Source of the DNA: Rehmannia glutinosa
Lineage: Eukaryota; Streptophyta; Magnoliopsida; Lamiales; Orobanchaceae
Assembly: GCA_016081115.2 (NCBI GenBank)
Contig: CM071924.1
Coordinates: forward strand, 95,556,616 to 95,620,615
Reading direction: 5' to 3'
DNA: 64,000 nucleotides
Of the stretch, positions 34,916 through 46,294 are shown piece by piece. Each line of letters starts with the position of its first letter. The stretch's first letter is position 1. The notes under the pieces were generated by a model. That model did not search any database, was not told where the DNA came from, and saw nothing but the letters and a program-made list of their open reading frames with translations. The translations under genes and the position numbers were made by a program.

Positions 34916-35620
34916 ACCTCTACTATAGAATTCCAACAATGGAATCGATGTAACAACCTTGTAAAAGCATGGCTTTTTAATTCTATATCACAAGAAATTG
35001 GAGCAAGCATCATATACAATGAAAGTGCTTATGAAATGGCTCGATTTGAAAGATCGTTTTCACGCACTAGTAGTGTTCATCTTTTTCATGTTGAGGAAGC
35101 TATACATGATTGTAAACAGGCAACATGAGTGTTGGGGCTTATTACACCAAGCTTAAAGGCCTTTGGGATGAAAGAGATGCACTTTCCAAGCATCCCGAAA
35201 TGCACATGTAATGCCGTGAAAGATGTTTTGATGTTTCAACAGAATCAAAAGATCATGAAGTTCCTCATGGGACTTAATGAAGCATATGCAAGTGTTAGAG
35301 GGCGATTTTGCTAATGGACCCACTTCCCACCATTAACAAGACTTATTCTCTCATTCTCCAAGATGAGAAACAACGTGGAATATCAAATGCCGGAGCAACG
35401 TTGGGTGAAGCTTGGCTTTTCTTTGTGAAAAATAAGTTAAGAAAACTCGATCGAGGAATTTCACACCCAAAAATCCTCATCTAAAGTGTGAAGCTTGTGA
35501 CATGAATTGGTCATACCGCGAGAAACATGTCGATCACACCGCAAATGTGATTATTGTGGTTGGAATGGTCATACCATCGATGTTTGTCGAAAGCTACAAA
35601 AAGCGATTTCTACGGGGAAA
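34916..35620 (+). pseudogene. Copia gag, C-terminal part with zinc knuckle
   Basis: Continues gag after the insertion: FQQWNRCNNLVKAWLFNSIS, then SAYEMARF, which is the usual mid-gag W-RCN region. A CCHC zinc knuckle CDYCGWNGHTIDVC lies near 35535-35580. Stops and frame changes occur at 35126, 35312 and around 35500. The order N-part, insertion, C-part shows that the inner element landed in an existing gag gene. Confidence 0.8.
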
Positions 35621-35839
35621 GAAACGACTGGGAGAGCGAAAGAATTTTTCGAAAGCCAACCATACAGAGGCAAATACACCAAAGAACCTCTTCACCATTT
35701 ACCATCACAAATTTAACAATATCGAACCTTATGACCATACTTGCAGGGGAATAAATCCAATTCAATGGCCAATCATGTTGGTAGACATCCGCCATGAGTG
35801 ATCTCTCGGGTACAATCTTTTGTGCTTCATTATTGATAA

Positions 35840-38800
35840 AGAAACATGTTGGATACTCGACTGAGCTACAGATCACATGGTTTACTCAATCGATTTGTTA
35901 AGCACAAATTCACGGGTCACCAATCGGACCGTACACCTACCCAATGGAGAAATTGCTCATTGTTACACACATAGGGGATATTCATTTTGATAATTTAATC
36001 TTATATGATGTGTTGTGTGTTCCTTCTTTTAAACTAAACTTGATTTTGTTAGCAAATTTCTCGCAAAATTCCCATTACCTGGCCACATTTACTAATACTA
36101 CTTGTATGCTACAGGACCAACAATCGGGGAAGATGATTGGGATGGGAACTGAGCGAGGAGGACTCTACTATCTTGATACTCCGCAGAAAATAAAGTGCAA
36201 TGCAGTCACACCTTCGACTTCTCATTCCATGAAACTTTGGCACCTACGCCTTGGTCATCCATAAAATAAGACTTCTAATTTATTTTCTCATTCCATTAAA
36301 AATATGAAATTTTGCACAATTTCGATTGTTTAATTTGCCCATTAGCTAAACAAACTCGTACTCCATTCTCTACAAGTTCCATTCATACTAAAGCACCATT
36401 TGAATTAATCCATGTTGATATTTGGGGAGGGTATCATGTTCCATCAATTACAAGAGCACGATATTTTCTTACAATTGTTGACGACTTTACTCGTTGCACA
36501 TGGACTCATTTGATGCATCATAAGTCGACACTTATTCATGTATCACCAATTTCATCAATTTTGTTGAAACACAATTTTCCTTGAAAGTTAAAATTGTTCG
36601 AAGCCGATAATGGACCGAATTCACAATGAGGGAATTTTATTTAGATAAAGGGATCATTCACAAAACAGTTGTGTTTCCACTCCACAACAAAATGGAGTAG
36701 TCGAAAGAAAACATCGCCACCTTCTTAATGTAGCTCGAGCCTTATTATTCCAAGCCGATCTCCCAAAGAAATTTTGGGAGACGCCATATTGACAGACTAC
36801 TTACCTAATTAATCGAACGCCGACACCTATTCTTCATGGAAAAACACCCTTTGAAATGCTTTATCAAAAACAGCCCGCTTATGATCATTTAAGAGTGTTT
36901 GGTTGTCTTTGTTTTGTCTCAACACACCACCAACATCCTACCAAATTTGATCCAAGGGCTATTCGTTGTATTTTCTTGGGTTATCCATATACCCAAAAAG
37001 GTTACAAGGTGTATGAGCTTTCCACTGGTAAAACACTTGTTTCTCGAGACGTCATTTTCCATGAGGAAATTTTTCCATTTTCATCTTCGATCGCCGACTC
37101 TCATTAATACATAATTCTAGTCCCACTCCACAATTTCCTCTCACCATCAAGTTCTTATGCCTCGATGATCCTCTCAAGAATACATTCCTTGTCAAAATAG
37201 TGAAGTTTCTTGTGAGAGCAATCCCACACCCGAAATTCCTCCACTCACTAGCCTACCATCACCGCCAAATCTACAGAACCCTTCATCACGAACAACACGT
37301 GCTACAAAAGTACCGAGTTATTTGCGTGAGTATCATGTTGGTATTCCTCTTCCCTCACGACACAGCCCATCATCGAACTTGATTTCTGGCCAAAGCTACA
37401 GTACTCCCTATCTGTTGGCAAATGTTTTTTCATATGATAAATTATCTCCTAAGCATTTATCTTTTACCACTTCTCTCGGTCGAAAAAGAACCATCTTCTT
37501 TGCGAAGCAAATAGTGATCCTAAATGGCGTCTTTGCAATGCAACAAGAGCTAGAAGCTCTAAAAGCTAATGGAACTTGGTCTTTACAGCCATTACCACCC
37601 GGGAAAAAGGCGGTTGGATGTAAATGGGTGTACAAGATTAAATTCAATCTAAATGGTACGGTGGAGCGTTACAAAGCTAGACTTGCAAAGCAAATGGCTA
37701 TAACCAAGTCGGGCTTAGACTACCAAGAGACATTCGCTCCTGTTGCAAAGCTTGTGACAGTTCGTCTCCTTCTCGCTGTGGCTTCAGCTCAACAATGGCA
37801 TATTCATCAGCTTGATGTGAATAATGCATTCTTGCATGGAGATCTTGTCGAGGAAGTTTACATGTCTTTTACCTCACGGTTTCGGACGAAAGGGGAGACA
37901 CGTGTTTTCAAACTTCATAAATCATTGTATGGCCTCAAGCAAGCTTCACGGCCAATGGTTCATTAAAATCTCTATTGCTCAAGCATGCTAATTTCAAGCA
38001 ATCGAAGGGAGATTATTCACTATTCGTCCGGTCTCAGAATGGTACATTTACTGCTCTTCTGATATATGTTGATGATGTCATAATAGCAGGAAATAATTTA
38101 CAGGATATTGAAGATACCAAGTTATTCTTGAAGAACCAATTCAAATTAAAGGATCTTGGACAATTGAAATATTTCCTTGGAATAGAGGTTGCACGGTGTA
38201 AGAAAGGAATTACACTTTCACAGAGAAAATATGCTCTTGAGATTCTTCAAGATGTTGGTTATCTTGGTGCAAAACCAGTTTCTTCCCATGGAGCAAAATT
38301 TATCTCGGTAAATTTGAGGGTGACTATATTGATGATCCATCTTCATATCGAAGATTAGTCGGGCGGTTAATTTATTTGACTGTCACTCGACCTGACTTGG
38401 CGTATTCAGTCCATGTTTTGAGCCAATTTATGGACAAACCACGAGTTCCACATTTAGAAGCAGCTCACCGTGTCTTGCGATATGTGAAACAAACACCCAG
38501 ACAGGGATATTCCTTTCAACATTGTTCAATTCAATTGAATGCCTTTTATGATCTTGATTGGGCTAGATGTCGTGACACTGACGCGTTCGATTCATCGGGT
38601 ATTGCATTTTTCTTGGTAACTCATTAGTTTCTTCGAAAACCAAGCAAACGACAAGATTCACGATTCAGTGCGAAGCCGAATATCGAGCCATGGCCACCAC
38701 ATGTTGTGAAATTGTTCTTCGCGTAACGATCTTGCAAGATTTAAATATCAAATACTCACAAACTGTTAATCTATATTGTGACAACCAGACGACACTCCAC

Positions 38801-39013
38801 ATTGCTTCAAACCCCGTCTACCATGAGCGAACGAAGCATATAGAAATCGATCGTCACATTATACTTAGGAGAAGGTACAAGAAGGGATTATCAAGTCGAC
38901 TCATGTACCCACATTGCTCAACCAGTAGACATTTTCACAAAGCCATTGAGTTCTCCACAATTCTCGGCTTTACTCACCAAGTTAGGAATTATCAACATAT
39001 ATTCCAAACTTGA
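35840..39013 (+). pseudogene. Copia pol (protease, integrase, reverse transcriptase, RNase H), degenerate
   Basis: Domains in order: protease remnant WILD-x-ATDHM, where the catalytic codon region has become a TGA stop (about 35848-35880). Integrase zinc part LWHLRLGHP (36236) and CLICPLAKQTRTPFS. Integrase core VDIWGGYH and FLTIVDDFTRCTW (36410-36510), then FGCLCFVSTHHQHPTKFDPR (36897-36956). Reverse transcriptase has KWVYKIKFNLNGTVERYKAR, YQETFAPVAK, QLDVNNAFLHGDL and the catalytic YVDDVIIAGN (near 38066-38095). RNase H has TRPDLAYSVHVLSQF, AEYRAMA and IEIDRHII (38376-38870). At least eight stops or shifts separate the pieces, so no polyprotein can be made. Confidence 0.9.
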
Positions 39014-39020
39014 GGCGGAG

Positions 39021-39217
39021 TGTTAAGGAATGAAGAGGCAATCCCATTAAATCTGGGATTTCATTGTTTATAGCAAGAATATATCTCTTAATTGATATTC
39101 TTTTGTATAGGAATACATATTTTATGTATGGTATATATTCTCTAGTCTAGGATCAGTTTTGTATATATATCTTGTAATGTTTTCAATGAATGACATACAA
39201 AAATTATTCTCTTCACA
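39021..39217 (+). repeat. Copia 3' LTR
   Basis: 197 bp, nearly identical to 26535-26732 and preceded by the purine tract GAGGCGGAG. Ends CTCTTCACA, after which the gypsy LTR resumes (AATTGCAATCAATG). Confidence 0.9.
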
Positions 39218-39702
39218 ATTGCAATCAATGAAGTATAATCATGGAACATTAAATAAAGACAAATAATATAGAAATCCCTACCTTAATAATCACATATATT
39301 CGATGTAGAAAAATGAACAATAAAAGTCCTAGTCTTGACCCCTTCGTTTTCTTATAATTATATGAAATTATATAATTAATATGTGATTTTAATAAATTGT
39401 ACTAATTAATGAAATAATTTGTAAAAATAAATATTGAAAGAAACTTGTGAATTTGGAATTATATATATATATACATATACATAGAAAACTTGAATAATAA
39501 GTAGAAAAAATATCATACTTTATAATTATATGAAATTTTGTGTAGAATTTGAGTATGAAATGATACATATTTATAGTAATTAATATTAACCTCTAAGATA
39601 ACCCCTAAAGTCAACCCCTTAAACTCACCCCCTAAACTAACCCCTAACATAACCTCTATACTAACCTCTAATTTAAATATTAATTAAATATATGGGTTAT
39701 CA
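39218..39702 (-). repeat. Gypsy 5' LTR, part 2
   Basis: Resumes the gypsy LTR exactly where part 1 stopped (compare 22530-23005). Ends GGGTTATCA and is followed by another LTR element. Confidence 0.85.
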
Positions 39703-41239
39703 AGTGACACGGCCCAACACGTAAATGGAGCCCAATTGAATGCTCAAGCCCATAAAGAATAGACTCAACCATTTCTCCTCCTTTATAATCAGTTGGGCAA
39801 CGCAGAGAAAGGCATGAAAAGATTTGTAATCTCGTTTTCTTGTATTCTCTTTAGAGTTACACCGACTCGAATAGGTGATTATCCTTTTTCTTCTTCAATT
39901 TTCTTTGGGAGTTTGCACACACTTGAAGTAGTGCTATTGTAGTCGTATCAATTAGTGTTTTCATTGAGAGTATTACAAATGGAAGAGACGATGTTGCGGT
40001 TGTTGCCAGTACGTAGGTTGTCCAGAGCCGAGTATCACTATAGGTAGGAGAATTATTTATGCTCGGGGTTGTGATGGAGAGTTGACGTCGACGCACACGC
40101 AGTGTCCAAGGAAATTCTAGTTTGGATCGAAAATGAAGATGAAGGTGATGAAGATCTCGACATTGGACTCCGAGAGATCCTCCAAGGCCGAGGCAAAGAT
40201 ATAGCGGGAAGGAACAAAACCCGCCGATGAAATGCCGAATTCAATAAATAAGGAGTCTATAGTCAGAATGTGGATAATCAAGCCGAGCTTATGGAAAGAA
40301 AAAATGAAACAATGAATTTAAGTCATGTGGATGTTGAGGATGAATTCAATCTGCGAATGAAAAATGAAAAGCAAAAGACATTTGTGCATAAACTTCATTT
40401 GGAGATTGTTGGATATGTTAACAGTAGAAATTTGGGAGACACTTTGAAGGTGCTTGATGAAATGCTTGAAAGAGACACGTGGCTTAACAGTGCAGGTTTT
40501 GATATATTAATTGATAGTTTGTTGAAGAAAGGCGGAGGAGGAAACAAGTTGAGTAAGCCATTTCCAAAACAAATACAAGAAAATATTTCTAATGCACTTC
40601 ACATGGACCAAAGAATTAGAGCTTCCTATCTAATGCCTAAGTCTAGCTTTAGAGACCAAGCCTTCAGACTCTGTAATTTTATTCATATCCTTCAGTTTTG
40701 TGCAAGAACACTTGGCTGGAAAGTTATGAAGAATAATTCTAGATGGAGTAACACAAGCTATTTCTTAACCAATCAAGCTCTTTATGGATGGAAGCCTCCT
40801 AACATACCATTGTATCAATACAATGCTACACTTGTTCAATCCATGAATAAGATGTTGATCGACAGAGACAAAAAATTTTCTATGGTTAAGGTCATTTCAG
40901 CAACAATGCAGTTGGCTAAAATTATTTTAATATTTGATCCGAGAAGGGTGCATCAAGTTCCACCTTGAGGACAAGGTGGTTCAAGTGGGGGAAGAGTGAC
41001 ACGGCCCAACACGTAAATGGAGCCCAATTGAATGCTCAAGCCCATAAAGAATAGGCTCAACCATTTCTCCTCATTTATAATCAGTTGGGCAACACAGAGA
41101 AAGGCATGAAAAGATTTGTAATCTCGTTTTCTTGTATTCTCTTTAGAGTTACACCGACTCGACAGGTGATTATCCTTTTCTTCTTGAATTTTCTTTGGGA
41201 GTTTGCACACACTCAAGTAGTGCTATTGTAGCCATACCA
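39703..41239 (+). mobile_element. Short non-autonomous LTR element (TRIM-like) at the gypsy edge
   Basis: Direct LTRs 39705-39950 (246 bp) and 40997-41239 (243 bp) start TGACACGGCCCAAC and end in CA. GTTATCA occurs before (39696-39702) and after (41240-41246), consistent with a target duplication. The purine tract AAGTGGGGGAAGAG precedes the right LTR. No gag or pol. The 1-kb interior holds one long chimeric ORF. It landed in the last bases of the gypsy LTR, so it is younger than that element. Confidence 0.8.
40270..40968 (+). CDS. Chimeric ORF captured in the TRIM-like element
   Basis: An uninterrupted 232-codon frame. Residues about 35-85 (HKLHLEIVGYVNSRNLGDTL, then LDEMLERDTWLN and FDILIDSLLKKG) resemble a pentatricopeptide-repeat segment. 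Residues about 180-225 (NQALYGWKPPNIPLYQYN, then MNKMLIDRDKKF) resemble the end of a Ty3/gypsy integrase, where ALYGRxPP and a Q-x-LxxRD text are usual. The middle is unrecognised. The frame ends 28 bp before the 3' LTR. It looks like host and retroelement pieces fused by transduction. Whether it is translated is unknown. A longer start upstream is not supported. Confidence 0.5.
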   Translation: MDNQAELMERKNETMNLSHVDVEDEFNLRMKNEKQKTFVHKLHLEIVGYVNSRNLGDTLKVLDEMLERDTWLNSAGFDILIDSLLKKGGGGNKLSKPFPKQIQENISNALHMDQRIRASYLMPKSSFRDQAFRLCNFIHILQFCARTLGWKVMKNNSRWSNTSYFLTNQALYGWKPPNIPLYQYNATLVQSMNKMLIDRDKKFSMVKVISATMQLAKIILIFDPRRVHQVPP

Positions 41240-41246
41240 GTTATCA

Positions 41247-43547
41247 CAATACACAAAAATATAGTATCAAATTAAAACGTAAAATACAAAGTGCATTGAT
41301 GAACTTAATTTCCTTATTTATCTAAGGTGAAGATATATAGACACAGTGAGCTATCTTTTCCAGACAATATCTTCCTATGTTTAAATTTCTTGGCCAATTG
41401 AATTCCACGTTTTTTTTTTTTTTGAGGAAAAAAAATTATTTCCTATTCTATTTATTCCTTCCGATAGATAATACATGTCCATAAATAATCAACTACACAA
41501 AAATTATTTGATACATATGTGTCAATCATGTAACAAAGTGGAATAAAAATCTGATATCACTAAAAAAATAAACATACATTATTTAATTATGCATTGACGT
41601 GTCGGTGGCAGAAAAGTGAAGATGAAATATCTACACTATTATGTGGCCAAATGTCAAATACAAGAATAGTATATGAAAAACATTCATCACTTTTGCTGCA
41701 GATGTAAATCTACACCAAAAATCCCATTGGTCTTGAAAATTACAGGCACGTGACCAGATTTTGACAACTCGCAGGTGGTGAAAAAAATCCTTAGTATTTA
41801 TCACCGACCATATCTCAATCTAAACGATTAAATTGAACGAAAATATAAAAATATCTGGGCTCCCATGGCTATGTTACTTCCTAAATAACAACAAAAAATT
41901 GAAAATGATAATAGCAATAAAGTCATGACAGGGATGGAAAACATCGTCCCAGAACTATTTAAATTATTTAATTTCGGACTTTATGCTTCATTTTTATTAT
42001 TTAATTTATTTTTAATACATATTTTGAAAATATTTTACACACTGATTTTCTCATGATATTTGTTATGAAATCTCCTCTATTCGTGTGGGATTCAGATGTC
42101 ACGCCCGTAACAATGGGGTGTCTTTCACACGATTACTACCTATGGTGGATTGTCTTGAGAACGACTATATACGCCGCTTTAATGGCTAGTTTGCAAGACG
42201 TCGCATATGACCCTTAGGATGTGATGTTCGCGCAGCCAGCTTATGTTCGGGGCTTATCGCTAGTCTTGACTTGCGGTGAAGAAGTGAATTGGTCATCCCT
42301 ACCCAAACCGGCCTGGATCCGGAGCCTCAATATTCCCGATGAACCCAAGGCAAGGCGAAACCAAATGTTTGTCCCTTAGGATGAAATTTGGCCGTAGGTG
42401 GTTGAGTGAGCGCGCATCGCATGTGGGGGCCGAAATGGCATTTGGGCGTGGCACATAGCTATCATATTAATTATGATTTAAATATCTACCCTGAAATTTA
42501 GTTTAATTACAAAAAAACTCAATTTTCTTTCAAAATTACAAATTTTTCCTGATATTTGTTTTTTGCTTACAAACTTTGTATCATCAAAATGTCTCAAACG
42601 ATTAATATTTATCAGGTAAATACGAATCTTTTGGGAATAATTACATAATTATGAATGATAACTAAATTTTTGTGACCTGCTAAAGCTTGCAATTTTAGTA
42701 AGTATCCCTGATGTGGTATTACTTTGTTCTTCGAGCCTTCGAGCTTGAAGTCTACAAATGAGTTGGATCACTGCGTGCAACATAATAAGTCGTTTGGGTG
42801 TCGAGTTTGTCCCGACAAAGACACTTCGACGCTAAAGTTAGATCAAAAGGCCAAAGAATGATAAGAATTCTTAAAGCTAGATATTTAGAATGGAAATCGT
42901 AACTTGGAAAAGAAATTGGTTGAAGTATTTATATGATTTAAAATTTGAGTTATTATTCAGTGTTGTGTTGTGCACGGATCATATAGGTGTTGTTAGGCCC
43001 ACAAGAAATATCTATTGTCGTACTCCATATTATATTTGACCATTGGCCTTTTATCATTTGGCTTTTATTAGATTATAGTTATAATTATATGTAGCCATTA
43101 ATCCCTTTTAGTTAATGAAAAATTAGTATAATGCAAAAATATTTTTTTTACTAAGTTGGGAGGAGTGACGGTGGAGAATAATAGATCAAAGAAAATAAAA
43201 AAGTTCGACCAATATCTTTTGTAAACAATACCATTTAAACTATATGACAAGACTCGTCGTAATTCTGATGCAAAATATGTTAGTACCTATCTACTATACT
43301 CGAAAAAATGTGTAAATTGGAGAAAATTGGTAAACAAGCTCTCCAATCAACAAACTGCAAAATAAAAAATGAAAAGATCCAAATTAAAGTGCAATTGTTA
43401 CAATGAAACAAAAAACAGCTAAACCTATTCATGTTCATAATATTACAAAGATAGAAACAGAAGGTTTAATCAAGAATTATCAGTAATTGGATGATTAATT
43501 TGAAGAATATTTTTAATCTGATGATTAAAAAATAGAAAACAAATGTT
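41247..43547. other. Intergenic; repeats, no gene
   Basis: AT-rich DNA with a GC-richer patch at 42090-42470 that has no ORF and looks like an old LTR fragment (phrases CCAAACCGGCCTGGATCCGG and GGGGGCCGAAATGGC). It is followed by an 'AATTACAAAAA' family fragment (42485-42660). A reversed SINE-like end (GGGAGGAGTGACGGTGGAG) lies near 43157. No coding sequence is recognised. Confidence 0.45.
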
Positions 43548-45424
43548 CTACTTAGGACTCGAACCCAAGAACCCCAATCTATCAGCCAAAACATCAACAT
43601 CTTCTTCATCTTTACCAATCCCTAATTCCTTATCAAACCCCTCATTCAACAGCTCTTCCCAAAACCCCTCATCAAGGTCCTTATCGTAATTTCCAACTTC
43701 TTCCGATTCCCATTTTGCCCTCCCAAACCCTTGCATCTCCAACGCAAGCGCCTCCAGCTCCGACACTTGGTACCCATAGTTCGGCTCGCCGAATTCCAAC
43801 GGCTCGGCTTTAATCTCGGCTCGGCTCGATTCGCCGGCTTCGATCGGCCTTCGTCGTTTCTTCGTAATCGCCTCTTCCAATTCCTTTCTCTTCTCCTTCT
43901 GCTGAACCAATTGATGAATGAAATCGGGATTTTGCATTGCCCTAGCTAGAAAACTCATCATCTGCTGCTGTTTTTTCTCCGTGCCGATTAATCGTAACTC
44001 CATTTGCTGAAGGTAAGATCTCGTGTTTTGCTGCTGCTGTCGAAGCTTAACGAGCTCCGTTAACAGGATCTGCTTATCGCGCCTCAGACTGTCGATCTCG
44101 GCGTCTAATCCGAACCGTCCGACCTCGACGCAGGGGCCGATGGATTGCTGAGAATTCGAAGGGATTAGAGGTTGGGAAATTGCTTTTCTTCTCCTTATGT
44201 TTTTTAAATTGTGCTTTTGGCCTCTGAGAAAGGACTCGTTTGCAAATTCCCATTTATCTGGGTCGATCTTTCTAAAACCCTGCAAGAAATTGAATGCTGA
44301 TTGTTTGAGTGGTGTTTGGAAGGATAATTTGTTAGTTACCTTTAAGATGTGATATTTGCTGATGGGGGATTTTTACACTTGAATTTATTCTGATAGGGCT
44401 TCATCATCTTGAAGAATCTTTTCCACATTCAGAGAAACCTTTATGAAACAGGAACAAAGTTTGTGTAAAAGGACTAACAGAGCAAATTCAGTTTAGTATG
44501 TAAAGTTACTGAAGTGATCAATTGGATAACATTTTTTTGCTACTTTTTAAATTATTGAGGAAAATAACTTTGCAATTTTCTGTCTCAGAGGGTTTATGGA
44601 TATCCAAGAAACAGGATTTTTTTTGAAAGAAATTAAAAGATTGGGGATTTGAGACATGGCTAATGAACAATGTATATCTACTTACTGAACTCTTATCTTT
44701 TTAGCTGCAAAAATTTGAATTTTTGGGATAATTACAAAAACACCCCCGAGGTTCGGCTAATTACAAAAATACCCAAAAATGTTTCAAATTTAAAAAAAAA
44801 CCTTGAGTTTGATCTTGTCTTAAGTTTAAGGAGGTGACTAATATTTGTATAAATATTAGAGGGGTTTTTGAAATGGTTTTTGCTTGTGAAGGGGAATCAA
44901 ACCTTGTAATTTTCACAAAACTCTGTTTTTCATTTCTTAGTATACCTTAATTTTATAACTTCATAAGCATGATTAGTAAACCTTGAAAGCCCAACATACA
45001 GTCAGAAATTCATGATTTATGTTTAGAAAACCTTGAAATTTTAAGCAACAATACAGTCCAAGAAATTAGTAAAGTTAAACACAACAAGAAAGGATATATA
45101 GATACTTACATAAGTATTCAGCTGCCTTACAAAGCTTGAGAAGTTATTATGCTTAAAGTATCTTGGCAGAACACTTGTAGAAAAAGCATGAGGATCCCAT
45201 ACAACAAAACTCTGTCCTCCTCTGCTCCAAGAAACAATATCATCTGTACTAAAATCATCCACCATCTCAAAAGTCTTTGTCAGAAACGGCGGTGGGCCCA
45301 TCTCATGTAGCCCTTCCATGGGCCGCGGCGGCCGCGCCACCCCGTACTCCGGCTGTTCCCTCGGTGATGATGAAGATGACCCTCCTCCTGGATACTCTTC
45401 TTTAACTGAAAATATTCTCTCCAT
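43548..45424 (-). CDS. Class A heat stress transcription factor (HSFA6b/HSFA2-like), intact
   Basis: Nuclear transcription factor that binds heat shock elements and activates heat, drought or ABA response genes. Two exons, 45424-45110 and 44279-43548, phase 0, 348 residues, normal for the class. The DNA-binding domain spans residues about 42-135: PPPFLTKTFEMVDD, SFVVWDPHAFSTSVLPRYF, then FRKIDPDKWEFANESF. The single intron lies at the conserved site after RQLNTY. Next is the HR-A/B coiled coil for trimerisation (VGRFGLDAEIDSLRRDKQ through MMSFLARAMQNPDFI) with the class A insertion. The nuclear signal is KKRRRP. The AHA activation motif is GFWEELLNEGF, and the C-terminal export-type sequence is VDVLADRLGFLG. 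The pattern fits HSFA6b best; HSFA2 is the alternative. No frame lesions. Confidence 0.94.
44735..44900. repeat. 'AATTACAAAAA' repeat in the HSF intron
   Basis: GGGATAATTACAAAAACACC and GGCTAATTACAAAAATACCC match the 6113-6490 family. It lies within the 830-bp intron of the heat stress factor gene. Confidence 0.55.
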
Positions 45425-45651
45425 TAGTGTGCATGAATTTGTACTTGAAATAAATTTGAGGAATTTAAGGAAAGGGGTACTTTTGATGGGGCTTTTTTGT
45501 GGAAAACTTCTCTTCTTTGGGAAAGTAGTTTATGCAGTTGAGAAGTTAGTTGGTGTAGAAAACACTAGTGTGAACAGACAGGAAAAGAAGGATCTAAATG
45601 AGGCCTTATTTATTTATTTTTTTGATATAGTGTGAAAAGATTTTTATGATG

Positions 45652-45664
45652 GAAGGTTCTAGAG
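45652..45664. promoter_or_regulatory. Heat-shock-element-like site, proximal
   Basis: GAAGGTTCTAGAG fits GAAnnTTCnnGAG: two perfect 5-bp units and one imperfect unit. It is 228 bp upstream of the HSF start codon, where a self-regulated or heat-inducible HSF would carry it. Confidence 0.5.
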
Positions 45665-45777
45665 TTTGGAAACTATGGGTGGCACCTTCTAATTAGTATT
45701 TTATTTATTTCTTGGTGTATTTTGTCTTTCCTTTTTGGATTGGATTTGGATTGGGTGGCTGGCATGGAAGTGGCGTG

Positions 45778-45790
45778 GAAAGTTCTGGAG
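45778..45790. promoter_or_regulatory. Heat-shock-element-like site, distal
   Basis: GAAAGTTCTGGAG again fits GAAnnTTCnnGAG. It is 354 bp upstream of the HSF start. Two copies of the same imperfect form in 140 bp are more than isolated chance would suggest, but there is no binding evidence. Confidence 0.45.
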
Positions 45791-45817
45791 CAAAATTGGG
45801 GTTCTTTTTTTTTATTT

Positions 45818-45844
45818 GGGGGGTGGGTGGTGGGGGTAGGGGCC
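45818..45844 (+). other. G-rich tract (possible G-quadruplex) upstream of the HSF gene
   Basis: Runs GGGGGG, GGG, GGGGG and GGGG separated by one to three bases. It lies about 400 bp upstream of the HSF start codon on the non-coding strand. Confidence 0.5.
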
Positions 45845-46030
45845 AGATACGAGGAGGTAATGACTATGACCCACAAGTGTTTTTTAAGTAGTGGCTTTGG
45901 TTTAGATTTTTAGATTTAGGAGTTGTGATTGGTGGATTGGGGTGGCCCAGTTATTATTGGGTTGACATCAGTGATAGCCACCACCAAGATATTATACTGA
46001 AAGTTCTTGATTTCTTGCATAAACAGTGAG

Positions 46031-46287
46031 TTTTTTTAGAAGGCCCCCTAAAATATGCGAAATTTGCACTTTAGTCTCATTAATTTTTGGTTGTGATAGT
46101 ATATTTTACCATCTCCACATGGGGTATAGTCAATAGTCTCATTAAATAGAGGCCCCCCTAAAGAGTTTTTTTTAGAAGGCCCCTAAAATATGCGAAATTT
46201 GCACTTTAGTCTCATTAATTTTTGGTTGTGATAGTATATTTTACCATCTTCACATGTGGTTAGTCAATACTCTCATTAAATAGACAA
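46031..46287. repeat. Tandem duplication, unit about 130 bp
   Basis: Two adjacent copies start AGTTTTTTTAGAAGGCCCC and continue through CTCATTAATTTTTGGTTGTG to CTCATTAAATAGA. They differ at only a few positions, so the duplication is recent. It is non-coding. Confidence 0.85.
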
Positions 46288-46294
46288 TGGCTTA

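Larger units (their letters stand above)
26535..39217 (+). mobile_element. Ty1/copia LTR retrotransposon nested in the gypsy 5' LTR
   Basis: LTRs of 198 and 197 bp (26535-26732, 39021-39217) start TGTTAAGG and end TTCACA. The left LTR is followed at once by TGGTACCAGAGC, the initiator-Met tRNA priming site. The right LTR is preceded by the purine tract GAGGCGGAG. The domain order gag, protease, integrase, reverse transcriptase, RNase H is that of copia elements. Short LTRs suggest the Ale/Retrofit lineage (inference). The coding region has many stops and shifts, and gag is split by another retrotransposon. A clean target duplication is not visible. Confidence 0.92.
21923..39702 (-). mobile_element. 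Defective Ty3/gypsy LTR retrotransposon, outermost of the stack
   Basis: Direct LTRs at 21923-23005 and 25954-26534 plus 39218-39702 enclose 2.9 kb of internal DNA. Orientation is minus. The primer-binding site next to the 5' (right) LTR reads TGGTATCGAGCC on the minus strand, matching initiator-Met tRNA priming. A purine tract (AAGGAGAGTAG) abuts the 3' (left) LTR. Only integrase survives; gag, protease, reverse transcriptase and RNase H are gone. Its 5' LTR was split by a 12.7-kb copia element. No clean target duplication is seen. Confidence 0.85.
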
